Assembly: GCA_022447545.1 (NCBI GenBank)
Contig: JAKVBI010000023.1
Location: 1-41,587 of the forward strand
Reading direction: 5' to 3'
From: Myxococcota bacterium
Lineage (GTDB): Bacteria; Myxococcota_A; UBA9160; SMWR01
Length of the DNA: 41,587 bases
Of this stretch, positions 9,329-18,365 are shown in pieces. Position 1 is the stretch's first letter. Each line of letters starts with the position of its first letter. The translations under genes and the position numbers were made by a program. Below the pieces are notes generated by a model, which did not search any database, had not been told where the DNA came from, and saw only the letters and a list, made by a program, of their open reading frames with translations.

Positions 9329-11914
9329 ATGCAATTCGACAAACTCACCATCAAGAGCCAAGAGGCTCTTTCAAATGCGCAAAAACTGGCGGCGGAGCGG
9401 GGACACAGCGAGATCCTCTCCGATCACATCCTGCGTGTCCTGATCGAGCAACCTGAGGGCAGTACGGCTCCGATCCTCCAAAAGCTGGGAACCCCTCTCG
9501 AGGCCCTGCGGATCCAACTCGATCAAAGCCTCACACAAGTCCCTAGAACGACCGGAGGGAATGATCCGACTCTCGCTCGCGGGACGACGCGAATTCTCGA
9601 AGAGGCCTTTCGCGAAGCCGAGAATTTGAAGGACCAATACGTTTCGACCGAACACCTGCTACTCGCCATCGCCAGTGATGATGGCGCAGGCCAGACATTG
9701 CGAGAGATGGGAGCCGATCGAGAAAGCCTTCTGAAAGCCCTCGCAAGTGTACGTGGCGGAGCTCGCGTCACGGATCCGGACCCGGAGTCCAAGTATCAAG
9801 CCCTCGAAAAATTCGGGATCGACCTCACCCAGGAAGCCCGCCAAGGCAAAGTAGACCCTGTCGTAGGGCGCGACGAGGAGATTCGCCGCGTAGTGCAGGT
9901 GCTCTCGCGAAGAACGAAGAACAATCCCGTGCTGATCGGTGAACCGGGCGTCGGCAAAACGGCTATCGCCGAGGGGCTGGCCCAACGCATCGTGGCCGGA
10001 GACGTTCCCGAGAGCTTGCAGGACAGGCGCCTGGTGTCCCTGGATATTGGTGCGCTCATCGCGGGAAGCAAATACCGTGGTGAATTCGAAGATCGTCTGA
10101 AAGCAGTCCTGCGCGAGATCGACGAAGCCTCAGGCGACGTCATCCTATTCATCGATGAACTCCATACCATCGTCGGTGCTGGAGCCGCCGAAGGAGCTGC
10201 GGATGCAGCGAACATGCTCAAGCCCGCGCTCGCGCGCGGTGCTCTGCGTTGCATCGGAGCCACCACGCTGGACGAGTATCGCAAGCACGTCGAAAAGGAC
10301 GCTGCTCTCGAGCGCAGGTTTCAGCCCGTTCTCGTAGGCGAGCCCAGTGTAGAGGACACGGTTTCGATTCTACGCGGTCTCAAGGAACGCTACGAAGTCC
10401 ACCATGGCGTACGCATCCAGGACAGCGCCATCGTGTCAGCGGCCGCCCTGAGCAACCGCTACATCACAGACCGGTTCCTGCCGGACAAGGCCATCGATCT
10501 AGTTGACGAAGCGGCGAGTCGTGTCCGGGTACAAATCGACTCCATGCCCGAAGAACTGGACCAACTCGAGCGCAAGTGCGTACAGCTCGAAATCGAGCGG
10601 GAGGCACTCCGCAAAGAGATCGACAAGGCGAGCAGAGACCGACTCGAGAACGTCGAACTCGAGATTGCGGAACTCAACAGTACGAGCAGTGGACTGAAGG
10701 CCCGCTGGGAGAACGAGAAGGCAGCCATCGCTCACGTGCGCGATTTGAAGGAGCAACGCGAAGCCCTCAATGCCGAGCTCGAGCGTACTCAGCGCTCAGG
10801 CAACCTCGAACGAGCGGCCGAGATTCGCTACGGCGAACTGGTCGATCTCGAAAAGGATCTGGCTTCGGAACAGAAACGGCTCAACGATCTTCAGGCCGAA
10901 GGCCCACTCCTCTCCGAGGAGGTCACCTCCGACGAGATCGCGGAGATCGTCTCCAAGTGGACAGGAATTCCCGTGAGTCGGATGCTGGAAGGCGAACAGG
11001 AAAAGCTCCTGCGCATGGAAGACGAATTGAGGGCGCGGGTCATCGGCCAGGACGACGCGCTCACAGCGGTATCGGCTGCGGTGCGACGCGCTCGCGCAGG
11101 ACTTCAGGATCCGAACCGTCCAATCGGCTCGTTCATCTTCCTCGGGCCCACGGGTGTGGGCAAGACCGAGACAGCTAGAGCCCTGGCCAACTTCATGTTC
11201 GACGACGAGAACGCCATGGTCCGTATCGATATGGGAGAGTTCGGAGAAAAGCACTCCGTCGCTCGCCTTATCGGAGCACCCCCAGGTTATGTGGGGTACG
11301 AAGAAGGCGGGCACCTGACCGAAGCGATCCGACGCCGGCCCTACAGCGTGGTCCTCTTCGACGAAATTGAAAAAGCTCACCCGGACGTATTCAACGTCTT
11401 CCTGCAGATTCTCGATGACGGGAGGCTCACCGACGGAAAGGGCCGAACGGTGGACTTTCGCAATACCGTGCTGATCATGACCTCCAATATCGGGAGCCAT
11501 CACATCATCGAACTTTCGGATGAGGGTGAGCGCAGGGAACTCGAGCATCGAGTCGACGAAGCCCTGCGTGCCCATTTCAAACCCGAATTTCTGAATCGGG
11601 TGGACGAAATCACCGTCTATCATCAGCTTCGACGGAACCAACTCTCACACATCGTCGAGATTCAACTCGCCGGCGTCCAGCAATTACTGTCCGATCGGCA
11701 GATCACGCTAAACGTAAATCGGGAGGCCCAGGAATGGCTGGCCGAGCGCGGCTACGACGCCCACTACGGCGCCCGACCTCTAAAACGCGTCATCCAGCGA
11801 CAGCTTCAGGACCCTCTGGCCATGCGCATCCTGGAAGGAGGATTCTGTGACGGGGATGCGATCCGCGTCGACGTCGCCAAAGAGGGCGACGCCCTCGCCT
11901 TCCATCACGACTGA
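9329..11914 (+). CDS. clpB: ATP-dependent disaggregase ClpB
   Basis: ClpB is the cytoplasmic hexameric AAA+ disaggregase that works with DnaK to rescue aggregated proteins. The 861-residue protein has all domains: Clp N-domain (1 to about 145), first AAA+ module with Walker A GEPGVGKT near residue 204 and Walker [11 protein letters not shown], the long coiled-coil middle domain (about 405-520, rich in E/L/R heptads), and the second AAA+ module with GPTGVGKT near 606 and [14 protein letters not shown], ending in the D2-small domain. There is no ClpP-binding IGF/L loop of ClpA type that I could recognise, consistent with ClpB. Its position after three envelope proteases suggests a shared stress role. 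Confidence 0.97.
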   Translation: MQFDKLTIKSQEALSNAQKLAAERGHSEILSDHILRVLIEQPEGSTAPILQKLGTPLEALRIQLDQSLTQVPRTTGGNDPTLARGTTRILEEAFREAENLKDQYVSTEHLLLAIASDDGAGQTLREMGADRESLLKALASVRGGARVTDPDPESKYQALEKFGIDLTQEARQGKVDPVVGRDEEIRRVVQVLSRRTKNNPVLIGEPGVGKTAIAEGLAQRIVAGDVPESLQDRRLVSLDIGALIAGSKYRGEFEDRLKAVLREIDEASGDVILFIDELHTIVGAGAAEGAADAANMLKPALARGALRCIGATTLDEYRKHVEKDAALERRFQPVLVGEPSVEDTVSILRGLKERYEVHHGVRIQDSAIVSAAALSNRYITDRFLPDKAIDLVDEAASRVRVQIDSMPEELDQLERKCVQLEIEREALRKEIDKASRDRLENVELEIAELNSTSSGLKARWENEKAAIAHVRDLKEQREALNAELERTQRSGNLERAAEIRYGELVDLEKDLASEQKRLNDLQAEGPLLSEEVTSDEIAEIVSKWTGIPVSRMLEGEQEKLLRMEDELRARVIGQDDALTAVSAAVRRARAGLQDPNRPIGSFIFLGPTGVGKTETARALANFMFDDENAMVRIDMGEFGEKHSVARLIGAPPGYVGYEEGGHLTEAIRRRPYSVVLFDEIEKAHPDVFNVFLQILDDGRLTDGKGRTVDFRNTVLIMTSNIGSHHIIELSDEGERRELEHRVDEALRAHFKPEFLNRVDEITVYHQLRRNQLSHIVEIQLAGVQQLLSDRQITLNVNREAQEWLAERGYDAHYGARPLKRVIQRQLQDPLAMRILEGGFCDGDAIRVDVAKEGDALAFHHD

Positions 11915-11918
11915 CGGG

Positions 11919-11934
11919 GGCTCCGTATGGAGCC
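11919..11934. terminator. Small hairpin between convergent clpB and elp3
   Basis: GGCTCC - GTAT - GGAGCC forms a perfect 6-bp stem with a 4-base loop in the 30-base gap between two converging stop codons. There is no T-run on either side. It could act as a bidirectional 3'-end signal, but termination is inferred only from position. Confidence 0.35.
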
Positions 11935-11944
11935 ACGACTCCCA

Positions 11945-13795
11945 TCACGCAGCCGGTTCATTCTGGGAAATCGTGAGGTGTTGGTAGAGCGTCCCATCAA
12001 CAAAACCGAGCCTCCGGTAGTACTCGCGTGTGCCCACTGAAGAGATCACCGCCAAGTCGCGATATCCGGCATCTCGGGCATGCTCGACCGCTCGCTCCAT
12101 AAGCCGACGCCCCAAACCAATGTGCTGCGATGCTCCACCGGACCGGCGACCGACCTCGAGCGAGGCTCCATAGACATGAACCTCGCGCACCAATGCGCTG
12201 TCACGTAGTTCGTCGATCGCAGCAGGCTCCTCCGGTAACGACAACCGCAGAAAACCGGCGATTCGATCACTCGGTGTCACGAACTCGAGAAAGAGCTCGT
12301 GTCCGATCGAAGTCGCGTATCTAGTTTCGATCAACCGCAGTGTGTCTGCGGAGACCGCTCGGCCACGAATCTCCCGCGCGCGGATATCAGAACCTCTCCC
12401 TCCCCGGTCCTTCATTGCCTTCTCGGCTGCCTCTCGCAAGTTCGCAACCTTGTTCCCCGCGACGATGTCTTCGGCAGAGAAATCGCGAATCACCCGGGTC
12501 AAACGACAGTATCGCGGCGTGACCTCTAGGCAGTGACTCAACAAATCCATCAACTCTTCGTGCTCGTAGGGATGCCACTCGCCGCTCTCCCAGAAGCGCA
12601 TCAATTCGGCGCTCTCTACCAGACTGCAGGGGTAGACCTTGAGTTCGTCCGGCCGGAAGTCCGGTGAGTCGAACAAGCGGGAGAAATCACGCGCATCGGC
12701 GGCGGGAGTCGAGCCCAGCAGGTTGGGCATCCAGTGGGCGTGAATCTTGAATCCTGCAGAACGCAATTCACGCATGGCCCGACGGCTGCTCGTCAGGTCA
12801 TGGCCACGTCGATTCTCTTCGAGCACCTGGTCCGAAAGGCTCTGTAATCCCAATTGAACCTTGGTGACTCCCAAGCGGCGAAGGCGCAGAACTTCGGAGT
12901 GAGAAATCCAGTCCGGGCGCGTCTCGACCGACAGCCCCACGCAGCGGCAGCGGGCTGACTCATTGCCGATCTGGGCCGCTTCCAGAGATTCCCAGGTCTC
13001 CCTCTCGTCTTCGCGCAACCAGGATCCGCCCTGCCGAGAGTTGAGAAAACGGCCTACCACTTGGTTGTAGGTTTCCGCTGGGGCCCGACCCTCCACCCTT
13101 GCCTCGAGATTCCGGTACTCGGGGGCGGGACTGCCATGACTCGCCCGCCCATCGATTCCGCGACCGAAGTCGTCGAGAGCCTCCAGACAGCGTTTGATGA
13201 ACCAGATCCGATAGGGCTCGGGATAAAAGGACCAGGTCCCCCCCAAGACGATCATTTCGACCTTCTCGACGGGGTGCCCGATGTTCCGATACGTCTCCAG
13301 ACGGCTCCAGGTCTGGCGGTAGGGGTCGAAGTCGTTGTCGTCGGCACGCTGAGCACCGGGTTCCAGCGCGAGATAGCTCTTGGGCATGCGCACATCACTC
13401 GGGCAGAACACGCAGGTTCCGGGGCATGGATAGGGCTTGGTGAGCACCGTCACCGGCGTCACGCCCGAAAGCGTGCGTACCGGCCGAAGACGCAACTTCT
13501 CCACGAAAAGCGCCTCCTCCACGGGCCAAGTACGATGGCCACGGAAGGCGCGAAACCCCGCGATGACCTCCGAGCGGGAGAACAGCCCTTTGCCATTCCG
13601 GGGATGACGCTTGAGGATCCGGTCCAGAGCGGCAGAATCCAACTCAGGTGAGCTGACGATTTCGTCGATGATGCGAACTAGATCCCGCTCGTGAGGCCGA
13701 GGGTCGAAGCTGCGCGGCTGCCGCCGACCAGGCGAACGAGGCCCGGCGTCATTGCTGGCTCGTGTGGACGATGAGGGGCGGGGCGTTTGGGACAC
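11945..13795 (-). CDS. elp3: Elp3-family radical SAM tRNA uridine-34 carboxymethyltransferase/acetyltransferase
   Basis: Elp3 uses a [4Fe-4S] cluster, SAM and acetyl-CoA to place a carboxymethyl group on C5 of wobble uridine in tRNA (cm5U). The 616-residue protein has the Elp3 radical-SAM motif CPGTCVFC (Cys124, Cys128, Cys131). The Elp3-typical segments MPKSYL, the LGGTWSFYP strand, GLSVETRPDW and VQLGLQSL follow. The C-terminal GNAT domain contains the acetyl-CoA loop QHIGLGRRLMERA and ends EYYRRLGF. The N-terminal 35 residues are low-complexity. The start is GTG at 13795 with only a modest ribosome binding site. It is divergent from a Trm9-like methyltransferase 93 bases away, the expected next enzyme in the pathway. 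Confidence 0.95.
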   Translation of the reverse strand: MSQTPRPSSSTRASNDAGPRSPGRRQPRSFDPRPHERDLVRIIDEIVSSPELDSAALDRILKRHPRNGKGLFSRSEVIAGFRAFRGHRTWPVEEALFVEKLRLRPVRTLSGVTPVTVLTKPYPCPGTCVFCPSDVRMPKSYLALEPGAQRADDNDFDPYRQTWSRLETYRNIGHPVEKVEMIVLGGTWSFYPEPYRIWFIKRCLEALDDFGRGIDGRASHGSPAPEYRNLEARVEGRAPAETYNQVVGRFLNSRQGGSWLREDERETWESLEAAQIGNESARCRCVGLSVETRPDWISHSEVLRLRRLGVTKVQLGLQSLSDQVLEENRRGHDLTSSRRAMRELRSAGFKIHAHWMPNLLGSTPAADARDFSRLFDSPDFRPDELKVYPCSLVESAELMRFWESGEWHPYEHEELMDLLSHCLEVTPRYCRLTRVIRDFSAEDIVAGNKVANLREAAEKAMKDRGGRGSDIRAREIRGRAVSADTLRLIETRYATSIGHELFLEFVTPSDRIAGFLRLSLPEEPAAIDELRDSALVREVHVYGASLEVGRRSGGASQHIGLGRRLMERAVEHARDAGYRDLAVISSVGTREYYRRLGFVDGTLYQHLTISQNEPAA

Positions 13796-13888
13796 GACAC
13801 ATCTTCTCGAAGCGGGAGCGGCTAGCGTAGCCTAAGCGTGAGAAACGGGGACCACGCAGTCTCCGAATGAAAACGGAGTGGGTCGAAT

Positions 13889-14680
13889 TTGAACGACGAT
13901 ACCGTGCAGGCGCTCAACTCCATCAATCGCAGCTTTTACGCAGATTTCTCGGATGAGTTCGGAGCGAGCCGGCAGTCGCCCTGGCCCGGCTGGATCCGTC
14001 TGCTCTCGGCGATCGACAGAAGCTGGGACTCGAGCCCAAATTGGAAAATCCTGGATGTCGGTTGCGGCAATGGACGCTTTGCGAGATTTCTGGCTGAAAA
14101 TCTCCCTGACCGCTGCCGGGCAATCCGTTACGTTGGCGTTGATGCCAGCAGCCATCTCCTCACCGAAGCCAGAGCATCCGATCTCCCCCTTGAAAGTCTG
14201 AACTATCACGTCCTGGATTTCGTCGAAGCTCGTCTCAGCAAGCGACTCCGTGAATGCGATTTTGACCTCGCGGTTCTGTTCGGAGTCATTCATCACGTAC
14301 CCGGCCACCAACATCGCCACCAACTCCTTACAGACATCACGAGTCGTCTACGACCTGGTGGTCTCCTCGCCCTGACCGCTTGGCAGTTCCAAGACTTCCA
14401 GCGGTTCCGAGACAAGATCGTGCCATGGAAGGCCTACAACCAACAGGCCCATCGGCCCATTGCGTTGCGTGAATTGGAACCCGGTGATCACCTCCTGCCC
14501 TGGGGGGATCAAACCGGTGCCGTTCGCTACTGCCATTTTGCCAATGATGAGGAACTGAATCAGATCTTCGATGACCTCGACTGTGAACTCGTCGAAACCT
14601 TTCTCGCCGATGGGCGCGAAGGGGACCTCAACCGCTACTACGTTCTGCGGCGAAGTTCGGAACCCGAGGTCGAGGCCTGA
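13889..14680 (+). CDS. Trm9-like SAM-dependent tRNA methyltransferase (putative mcm5U-forming)
   Basis: Class I SAM methyltransferase of 263 residues, starting at TTG 13889 with GGAG ten bases upstream. Motif I is ILDVGCGNGRF, with the acidic SAM-ribose residue in VGVDAS and motif IV as FDLAVLFGVIHHV, then LRPGGLLALTAW. Several features match my recollection of yeast Trm9: the N-terminal F-x-x-S-R-x-x-PWP (FGASRQSPWP), the HH after the catalytic strand, a late LLPWG segment, and a YCHF...EL block near the C-terminus. Trm9 methylates the cm5U made by Elp3, and elp3 is divergent next door, so methyl-esterification to mcm5U34 is the best prediction. A generic methyltransferase role remains possible. 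Confidence 0.82.
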   Translation: MNDDTVQALNSINRSFYADFSDEFGASRQSPWPGWIRLLSAIDRSWDSSPNWKILDVGCGNGRFARFLAENLPDRCRAIRYVGVDASSHLLTEARASDLPLESLNYHVLDFVEARLSKRLRECDFDLAVLFGVIHHVPGHQHRHQLLTDITSRLRPGGLLALTAWQFQDFQRFRDKIVPWKAYNQQAHRPIALRELEPGDHLLPWGDQTGAVRYCHFANDEELNQIFDDLDCELVETFLADGREGDLNRYYVLRRSSEPEVEA

Positions 14681-15315
14681 TGCGCTTTGAAGGCCGCGCC
14701 ACCACGCCCTTCTTTCCAACACGAAGATTGGCAACCGTTCTCAGTTCACTGCTCGTGGCCAATTCCCTCTTGTACGGAATCCAGCTGCTCCTGGGACCGC
14801 TCCCAGGCCCGCCAAAGGCATCCAGCGCACTGAAGATCCTGATGACCGGGGGAACCAGCGCCGTCTTCTTGCACTGGCTTTACCTGTCCCGCGCCAACCT
14901 TCGCGCTTTTGGAATGCGGCGCATGCGCTATTCGAGAATCTGGACCGTTGGGAGCTTTCTCGTTCCCGCCCTCAACCTCGTGCGTCCCTATCAAGTCCTG
15001 CGCGAGATCTGGCAGGCCAGCAACCCCGAGATCGCAGATCCCGTGGGCTGGAGACACACCGAGGTTCCCGCGCTCTTGTTCATTTGGTGGGGCAGTCTCG
15101 TCGCCTGGGCAACCTTCACCGCCATCGCGATGGCCATACAGAGCGGAACCAGTGGCCCGGTGGAAAAATGGATCGTGGCAGGCCACATCAATACCTTGGG
15201 AAACCTCGCCGGGGTCGTGGGCGCGCTTCTGAGCCTGCCGGTCGTATCGTCCATCTCCAACGCCCAGCACGACAAATGGGACCGGACCCACCACCACCGG
15301 GCGGTTTCGTTCTGA
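14680..15315 (+). CDS. DUF4328 multipass membrane protein
   Basis: The 211-residue protein has about five predicted membrane segments: VLSSLLVANSLLYGIQ, the SAVFLHWLYLSR region, VGSFLVPALNLV, a WWGSLVAWATFTAIA stretch, and LAGVVGALLSLPVV. The WLYLSRANLRAFG and LVPALNLVRPYQVLREIWQAS motifs are typical of DUF4328. Function is unknown for the family. Its ATG shares the last base of the upstream methyltransferase stop (TGATG), so translation is coupled. That coupling is notable but does not itself reveal a role in tRNA modification. Confidence 0.85.
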   Translation: MRFEGRATTPFFPTRRLATVLSSLLVANSLLYGIQLLLGPLPGPPKASSALKILMTGGTSAVFLHWLYLSRANLRAFGMRRMRYSRIWTVGSFLVPALNLVRPYQVLREIWQASNPEIADPVGWRHTEVPALLFIWWGSLVAWATFTAIAMAIQSGTSGPVEKWIVAGHINTLGNLAGVVGALLSLPVVSSISNAQHDKWDRTHHHRAVSF

Positions 15316-15374
15316 CCTCCCCCCCATCCAACCCATGGCGAAGCACAGGGAACGCACGTGTGCCGTCGCCGATC

Positions 15375-16346
15375 TCAGGTGGAGGGGCCGAGCCCCGCAG
15401 CTTCCCGTGCCGCCGCGACCACGGGACTTCCCAACGCACGAGCGCGCTTGGCGCCATCAGCCAGGATGTCCTCCAAATCGTCCGGGTGGCGGGCCAACTC
15501 TTCGCGCTTTTCGCGCATGGGCCCGAAATACTCGAGCATTCGCTCCAACAGGTCCTTCTTCACGTCGCCGTAGCCCAGACCGCCAGCTCGAGCGCGCGCG
15601 AACATCTCCTCCTTCTCCTCGCTGGTTGCAAAGAGCGACCACAGCTGAAACACGTTCGCGCTCGTATCCTTGGGCTCATCCACGGGGGTGGAGTCCGTAA
15701 TGACATTCATCACCGCCTTCTTCAGGCGCTTCGTGGGCCAAAACATCCTCAACGTGTTGTCGTAGCTCTTGCTCATCTTACGACCATCCACGCCCGGAAC
15801 CACGGCCACGTCCTCGAGAATACGGGGCTCGGGGAGCCGAAATACCTCGGCACCGTAGAGGTGATTGAAGCGCTGGGCCATGTCACGCGTCATCTCGAGG
15901 TGCTGCTTCTGATCCTGGCCCACGGGCACGACATCGGAGTTGTAGATGAGGATGTCCGCAGCCATCAATACGGGATACGCGAACAGACCGTGATCGACCG
16001 GGATCCCCTGGGCAACTTTGTCCTTGTAGGCATGGGAGCGCTCAAGCAGCCCCATGGGAGCGATGGAAGTCAGGATCCAGGTCAACTCACAAACTTCTGG
16101 GAGATCCGACTGTCGATAGAGAATCGCGCTCGTTGGGTCCAGCCCACAGGCCAGATAGTCGAGTACTACCTCCCGAACCAGGCGTCGGCGCTCGGCAGCA
16201 TCGCGCAGGGAGGTCATGGAGTGGTAATCAGCCACGAAGTAGATGCTCTCGCCCTGGTCCTGAAGAGCGACGTGCTGGCTCATGGCTCCGAAATAGTTGC
16301 CGATGTGGCACTCACCGGACGATGTGATTCCAGAAAGGATCCGCAT
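15375..16346 (-). CDS. trpS: Tryptophanyl-tRNA synthetase
   Basis: Class I aminoacyl-tRNA synthetase charging tRNA-Trp; 323 residues, normal for the compact bacterial enzyme. The HIGH motif appears as HIGN (residues 14-17) after ILSGITSSGE, and the second signature is KMSKS (190-194). Other family segments are VADYHSMTSL, the YPVLMAADILIY helix with the conserved Asp, and VPVGQDQKQHLE. The start is ATG 16346. The ribosome binding site is weak. It lies downstream of the class IV aminotransferase with a 49-base gap, so the two may form an operon, and converges with the DUF4328 gene. Confidence 0.96.
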   Translation of the reverse strand: MRILSGITSSGECHIGNYFGAMSQHVALQDQGESIYFVADYHSMTSLRDAAERRRLVREVVLDYLACGLDPTSAILYRQSDLPEVCELTWILTSIAPMGLLERSHAYKDKVAQGIPVDHGLFAYPVLMAADILIYNSDVVPVGQDQKQHLEMTRDMAQRFNHLYGAEVFRLPEPRILEDVAVVPGVDGRKMSKSYDNTLRMFWPTKRLKKAVMNVITDSTPVDEPKDTSANVFQLWSLFATSEEKEEMFARARAGGLGYGDVKKDLLERMLEYFGPMREKREELARHPDDLEDILADGAKRARALGSPVVAAAREAAGLGPST

Positions 16347-16395
16347 GATGGATCGTGCTACTCCCCTATCAAAAACGTGGTTGGCCAGCCCACCG

Positions 16396-17370
16396 CTACG
16401 CCGGATTCACGAAGGTGAGCCAGTGTAGGAACTCTGAATCCGCTCCCGATACGACCTCTTGGAAACGAGACCGCAACTGCTGACTGGTGATACCAGGGCT
16501 GCCATCACCGATGGCTTGGTCATCCACAGAGACAACGGGCCACACACCAGCAGTGGTTCCGGTCAGAAACACTTCCCGTGCGGCCATTAACTCCTCCGGC
16601 CGCACTTGGGTCTCGCGAACGGTCAGCCCATCCCGACGCGCGATTTCGAGGATGGTGCTTCTCGTGACTCCCGGCAACACGTTTTCGGTAGAGGGTGTCT
16701 GAAGCGCACCATCCGACCCCACGATGAAGACGTTGGTAGTCGGACCTTCGGCCACGTAGCCCTCCTCGTCGACCAACAGAATCTCGTCGTAACCATTCTT
16801 CCGAGCCCGCCACTTGGCGAGCATGGGGGAAACATAGTTCGCGGCGACCTTGGCCTGCGGTGGCACGATGTCAGATCTTCGATTTCGAACACACTTCTCC
16901 ACCCAGATACGCAACACGTCACGCCGGTCCACTCGACTGGGCTTGTAGGCGGCGATGTCCCTCCCCGGGTGGTAGGCCGCGATGGCAACGCTCACCAGGT
17001 CATCCACAGGCACCACATCAATTTCGATGGAGGGCAGAAAAGCGCTGATCTTGACAGCGGTAGAACCCGGGTTGGCGCGGACCGTCGAGACGATGGCCGC
17101 GGTCAGTTCTTCGGCACTGCGCTCCAGTGGTAGGCCCACCAACTCCGCAGAGCGCAGGAGACGCGTCACGTGATCATCCAGGCGGAAGATGGCGGGCCCC
17201 CGATGGGTGTCCTTCACGCTCATGTAGTCGAACACCAGAGAACCGCGCTGCAGGGAGTGCGACAACACGTGAACCGTCGCCGCGTGCCAGGGCACCAGTT
17301 CTCCATCGAGCCAGATCCGCCGATCTGGGACCGCCTGGCTCCCCTCGATATGTCCTCCCAGAGCCGCCAC
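16396..17370 (-). CDS. Class IV aminotransferase (branched-chain or D-amino acid type)
   Basis: PLP fold-type IV aminotransferase of about 324 residues. Family landmarks are IWLDGELVPW, VLSHSLQRGSLVFDY (substrate loop), the PLP lysine in PPQAKVAANYVSPMLAK, YDEILLVDEEGYVAEGPTTNVF, and LPGVTRSTILEIAR. These fit the branched-chain aminotransferase IlvE group, but D-amino acid aminotransferases and aminodeoxychorismate lyases share this scaffold, so I do not assign a symbol. The frame extends to a TTG at 17442. GTG 17370 is more reasonable because a TATAGT (-10-like) lies just before it and the family N-terminus begins about there. Neither start has a strong ribosome binding site. Confidence 0.88.
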   Translation of the reverse strand: MAALGGHIEGSQAVPDRRIWLDGELVPWHAATVHVLSHSLQRGSLVFDYMSVKDTHRGPAIFRLDDHVTRLLRSAELVGLPLERSAEELTAAIVSTVRANPGSTAVKISAFLPSIEIDVVPVDDLVSVAIAAYHPGRDIAAYKPSRVDRRDVLRIWVEKCVRNRRSDIVPPQAKVAANYVSPMLAKWRARKNGYDEILLVDEEGYVAEGPTTNVFIVGSDGALQTPSTENVLPGVTRSTILEIARRDGLTVRETQVRPEELMAAREVFLTGTTAGVWPVVSVDDQAIGDGSPGITSQQLRSRFQEVVSGADSEFLHWLTFVNPA

Positions 17371-17699
17371 GGCGGAACTATATCGAAGCCCCGCGGGAAA
17401 TCCGTGAGGGCTTTTTGGGTCCTCGCCGCAAAAAAGCAGCAAAGCGCGTCACCTCGAAGCCAAGTATGGCTACTCACTTCCCAGGGCCCGCCATCCCAAG
17501 TGCGGGGGGAGACCAGCTTCATGAACCATGTGCGACATCGACGCCCGGGGCTTCTGGTCCTGGCCTTCAGCCTCTATCACGAGATGTTCATCTCAGCCCG
17601 GCAGCTTGTACCGAGCGGACGGACGTTCCGCACCGGCTGAATTCAGCAAACCGGCTCCAACGCGCCGAGCCGACTCGCGGGTACCTCCTCGACTCGAGG
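17371..17699. other. Intergenic stretch with one candidate small ORF
   Basis: This stretch separates the class IV aminotransferase start from the end of a small membrane-protein gene. On the minus strand it contains a TATAGT box immediately upstream of GTG 17370, a possible -10 without a matching -35. On the plus strand it holds the 39-codon frame listed separately. I found no RNA gene, repeat array or further domain-bearing frame. Confidence 0.5.
17521..17640 (+). CDS. Candidate small hydrophobic protein (39 aa)
   Basis: An ATG at 17521 is preceded at about nine bases by GGGGGGAG, one of the better ribosome binding sites in this region. The frame runs 39 codons to TGA. The peptide has basic residues first (NHVRHRRPG) and then a hydrophobic run (LLVLAFSLYHEMFI), which would suit a short membrane-associated peptide. 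No family is recognised and chance is quite possible in such GC-rich DNA. Confidence 0.25.
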   Translation: MNHVRHRRPGLLVLAFSLYHEMFISARQLVPSGRTFRTG

Positions 17700-18002
17700 C
17701 TATTTCGAACGCGGGTCCTCACCATCGGAATTCGTCTTCGGGTCCGTCCAGGGCTCTGGGGTCCGTCCTTCGGCACGACCCACCTCGTTGGACTGAACCC
17801 AATTGCGCGCCGCCAACGTGATCGCAAAAGCCAGACAGATCAGCGTCATCACGACGAAGTCGATGGAGGAGAAGCCCAGGAGAGTGGGCGCGTAGCGGGT
17901 GGTGATGTCCACGGCCTTCAGCACGAAGCCCACGGCCAAGAAGGCCGAGCCCATCAGGATCAACAGATCAATCAGGGGAAGAATCGGCAACGTCGCCTCC
18001 AT
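17700..18002 (-). CDS. Small two-helix membrane protein of unknown function
   Basis: A 100-residue protein starting at ATG 18002 with GGGGA four bases upstream. Two membrane helices are visible: residues about 10-30 (DLLILMGSAFLAVGFVLKA) and 45-65 (IDFVVMTLICLAFAITLAA). A hydrophilic, Pro/Asp-rich tail of about 35 residues follows and probably faces the cytoplasm. I do not recognise the family. A reasonable promoter lies 50 bases upstream. It stands alone between tRNA-Thr (opposite strand) and the aminotransferase region. Confidence 0.7.
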   Translation of the reverse strand: MEATLPILPLIDLLILMGSAFLAVGFVLKAVDITTRYAPTLLGFSSIDFVVMTLICLAFAITLAARNWVQSNEVGRAEGRTPEPWTDPKTNSDGEDPRSK

Positions 18003-18052
18003 GTTTCCCCGCGGAGGAACCGGCCCCTGGCCGTCCCTGGGGTATCAGGGGC

Positions 18053-18081
18053 ATCCTATGGCGGTCTATACCCCGAGGCAA
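18053..18081 (-). promoter_or_regulatory. Candidate sigma-70 promoter for the small membrane protein
   Basis: On the minus strand TTGCCT (plus 18076-18081) and TAGGAT (plus 18053-18058) are exactly 17 bases apart, each matching four of six consensus bases. The predicted start would fall about 45 bases before the ATG at 18002. Confidence 0.4.
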
Positions 18082-18213
18082 ATCCATCTCGGTCCATTGC
18101 AGTGGCTTCGCGAGGCCCAAAGGCCACACTTCTAACTGGTTGATGGCACCTGCTTGGGAACGCAGCTAAATTCGCCTCTCCCCGCGGGACCTCTCAGCGT
18201 CACACCCCACCGT

Positions 18214-18289
18214 GCCGACGTAGCTCAGTTGGTAGAGCAGCTGATTCGTAATCAGCAGGTCAGCGGTTCAAATCCGCTCGTCGGCTCCA
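18214..18289 (+). tRNA. tRNA-Thr (anticodon CGU), CCA encoded
   Basis: A complete cloverleaf is visible. The acceptor arms are GCCGACG (18214-18220) and CGTCGGC (18279-18285). The D arm contains GCTCAGTTGGTAGAGC. The anticodon stem is GCTGA/TCAGC with loop TTCGTAA and anticodon CGT at 18247-18249, and the T arm is AGCGG-TTCAAAT-CCGCT. The discriminator is T at 18286, with CCA at 18287-18289. It reads ACG codons. The first two acceptor pairs, G-C and C-G, agree with threonine identity. No integrase or direct repeat of the tRNA end was seen near it. Confidence 0.97.
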
Positions 18290-18365
18290 GGGGCTCCCCT
18301 CGGGCCAGCGGTTCGACGACGGTCCCCTGCAGGGTTCCGAGGCTTCGAGTTCGGGACGGTACTCG

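Noticed and set aside
15084-16418. Plus-strand 444-codon frame opposite trpS
   Set aside because: Exact antisense of trpS, whose catalytic motifs are intact; the frame is a GC-content byproduct.
18214-18365. tRNA-Thr as an integration site for a mobile element
   Set aside because: No repeat of the tRNA 3' end, integrase or phage gene was found in the window.
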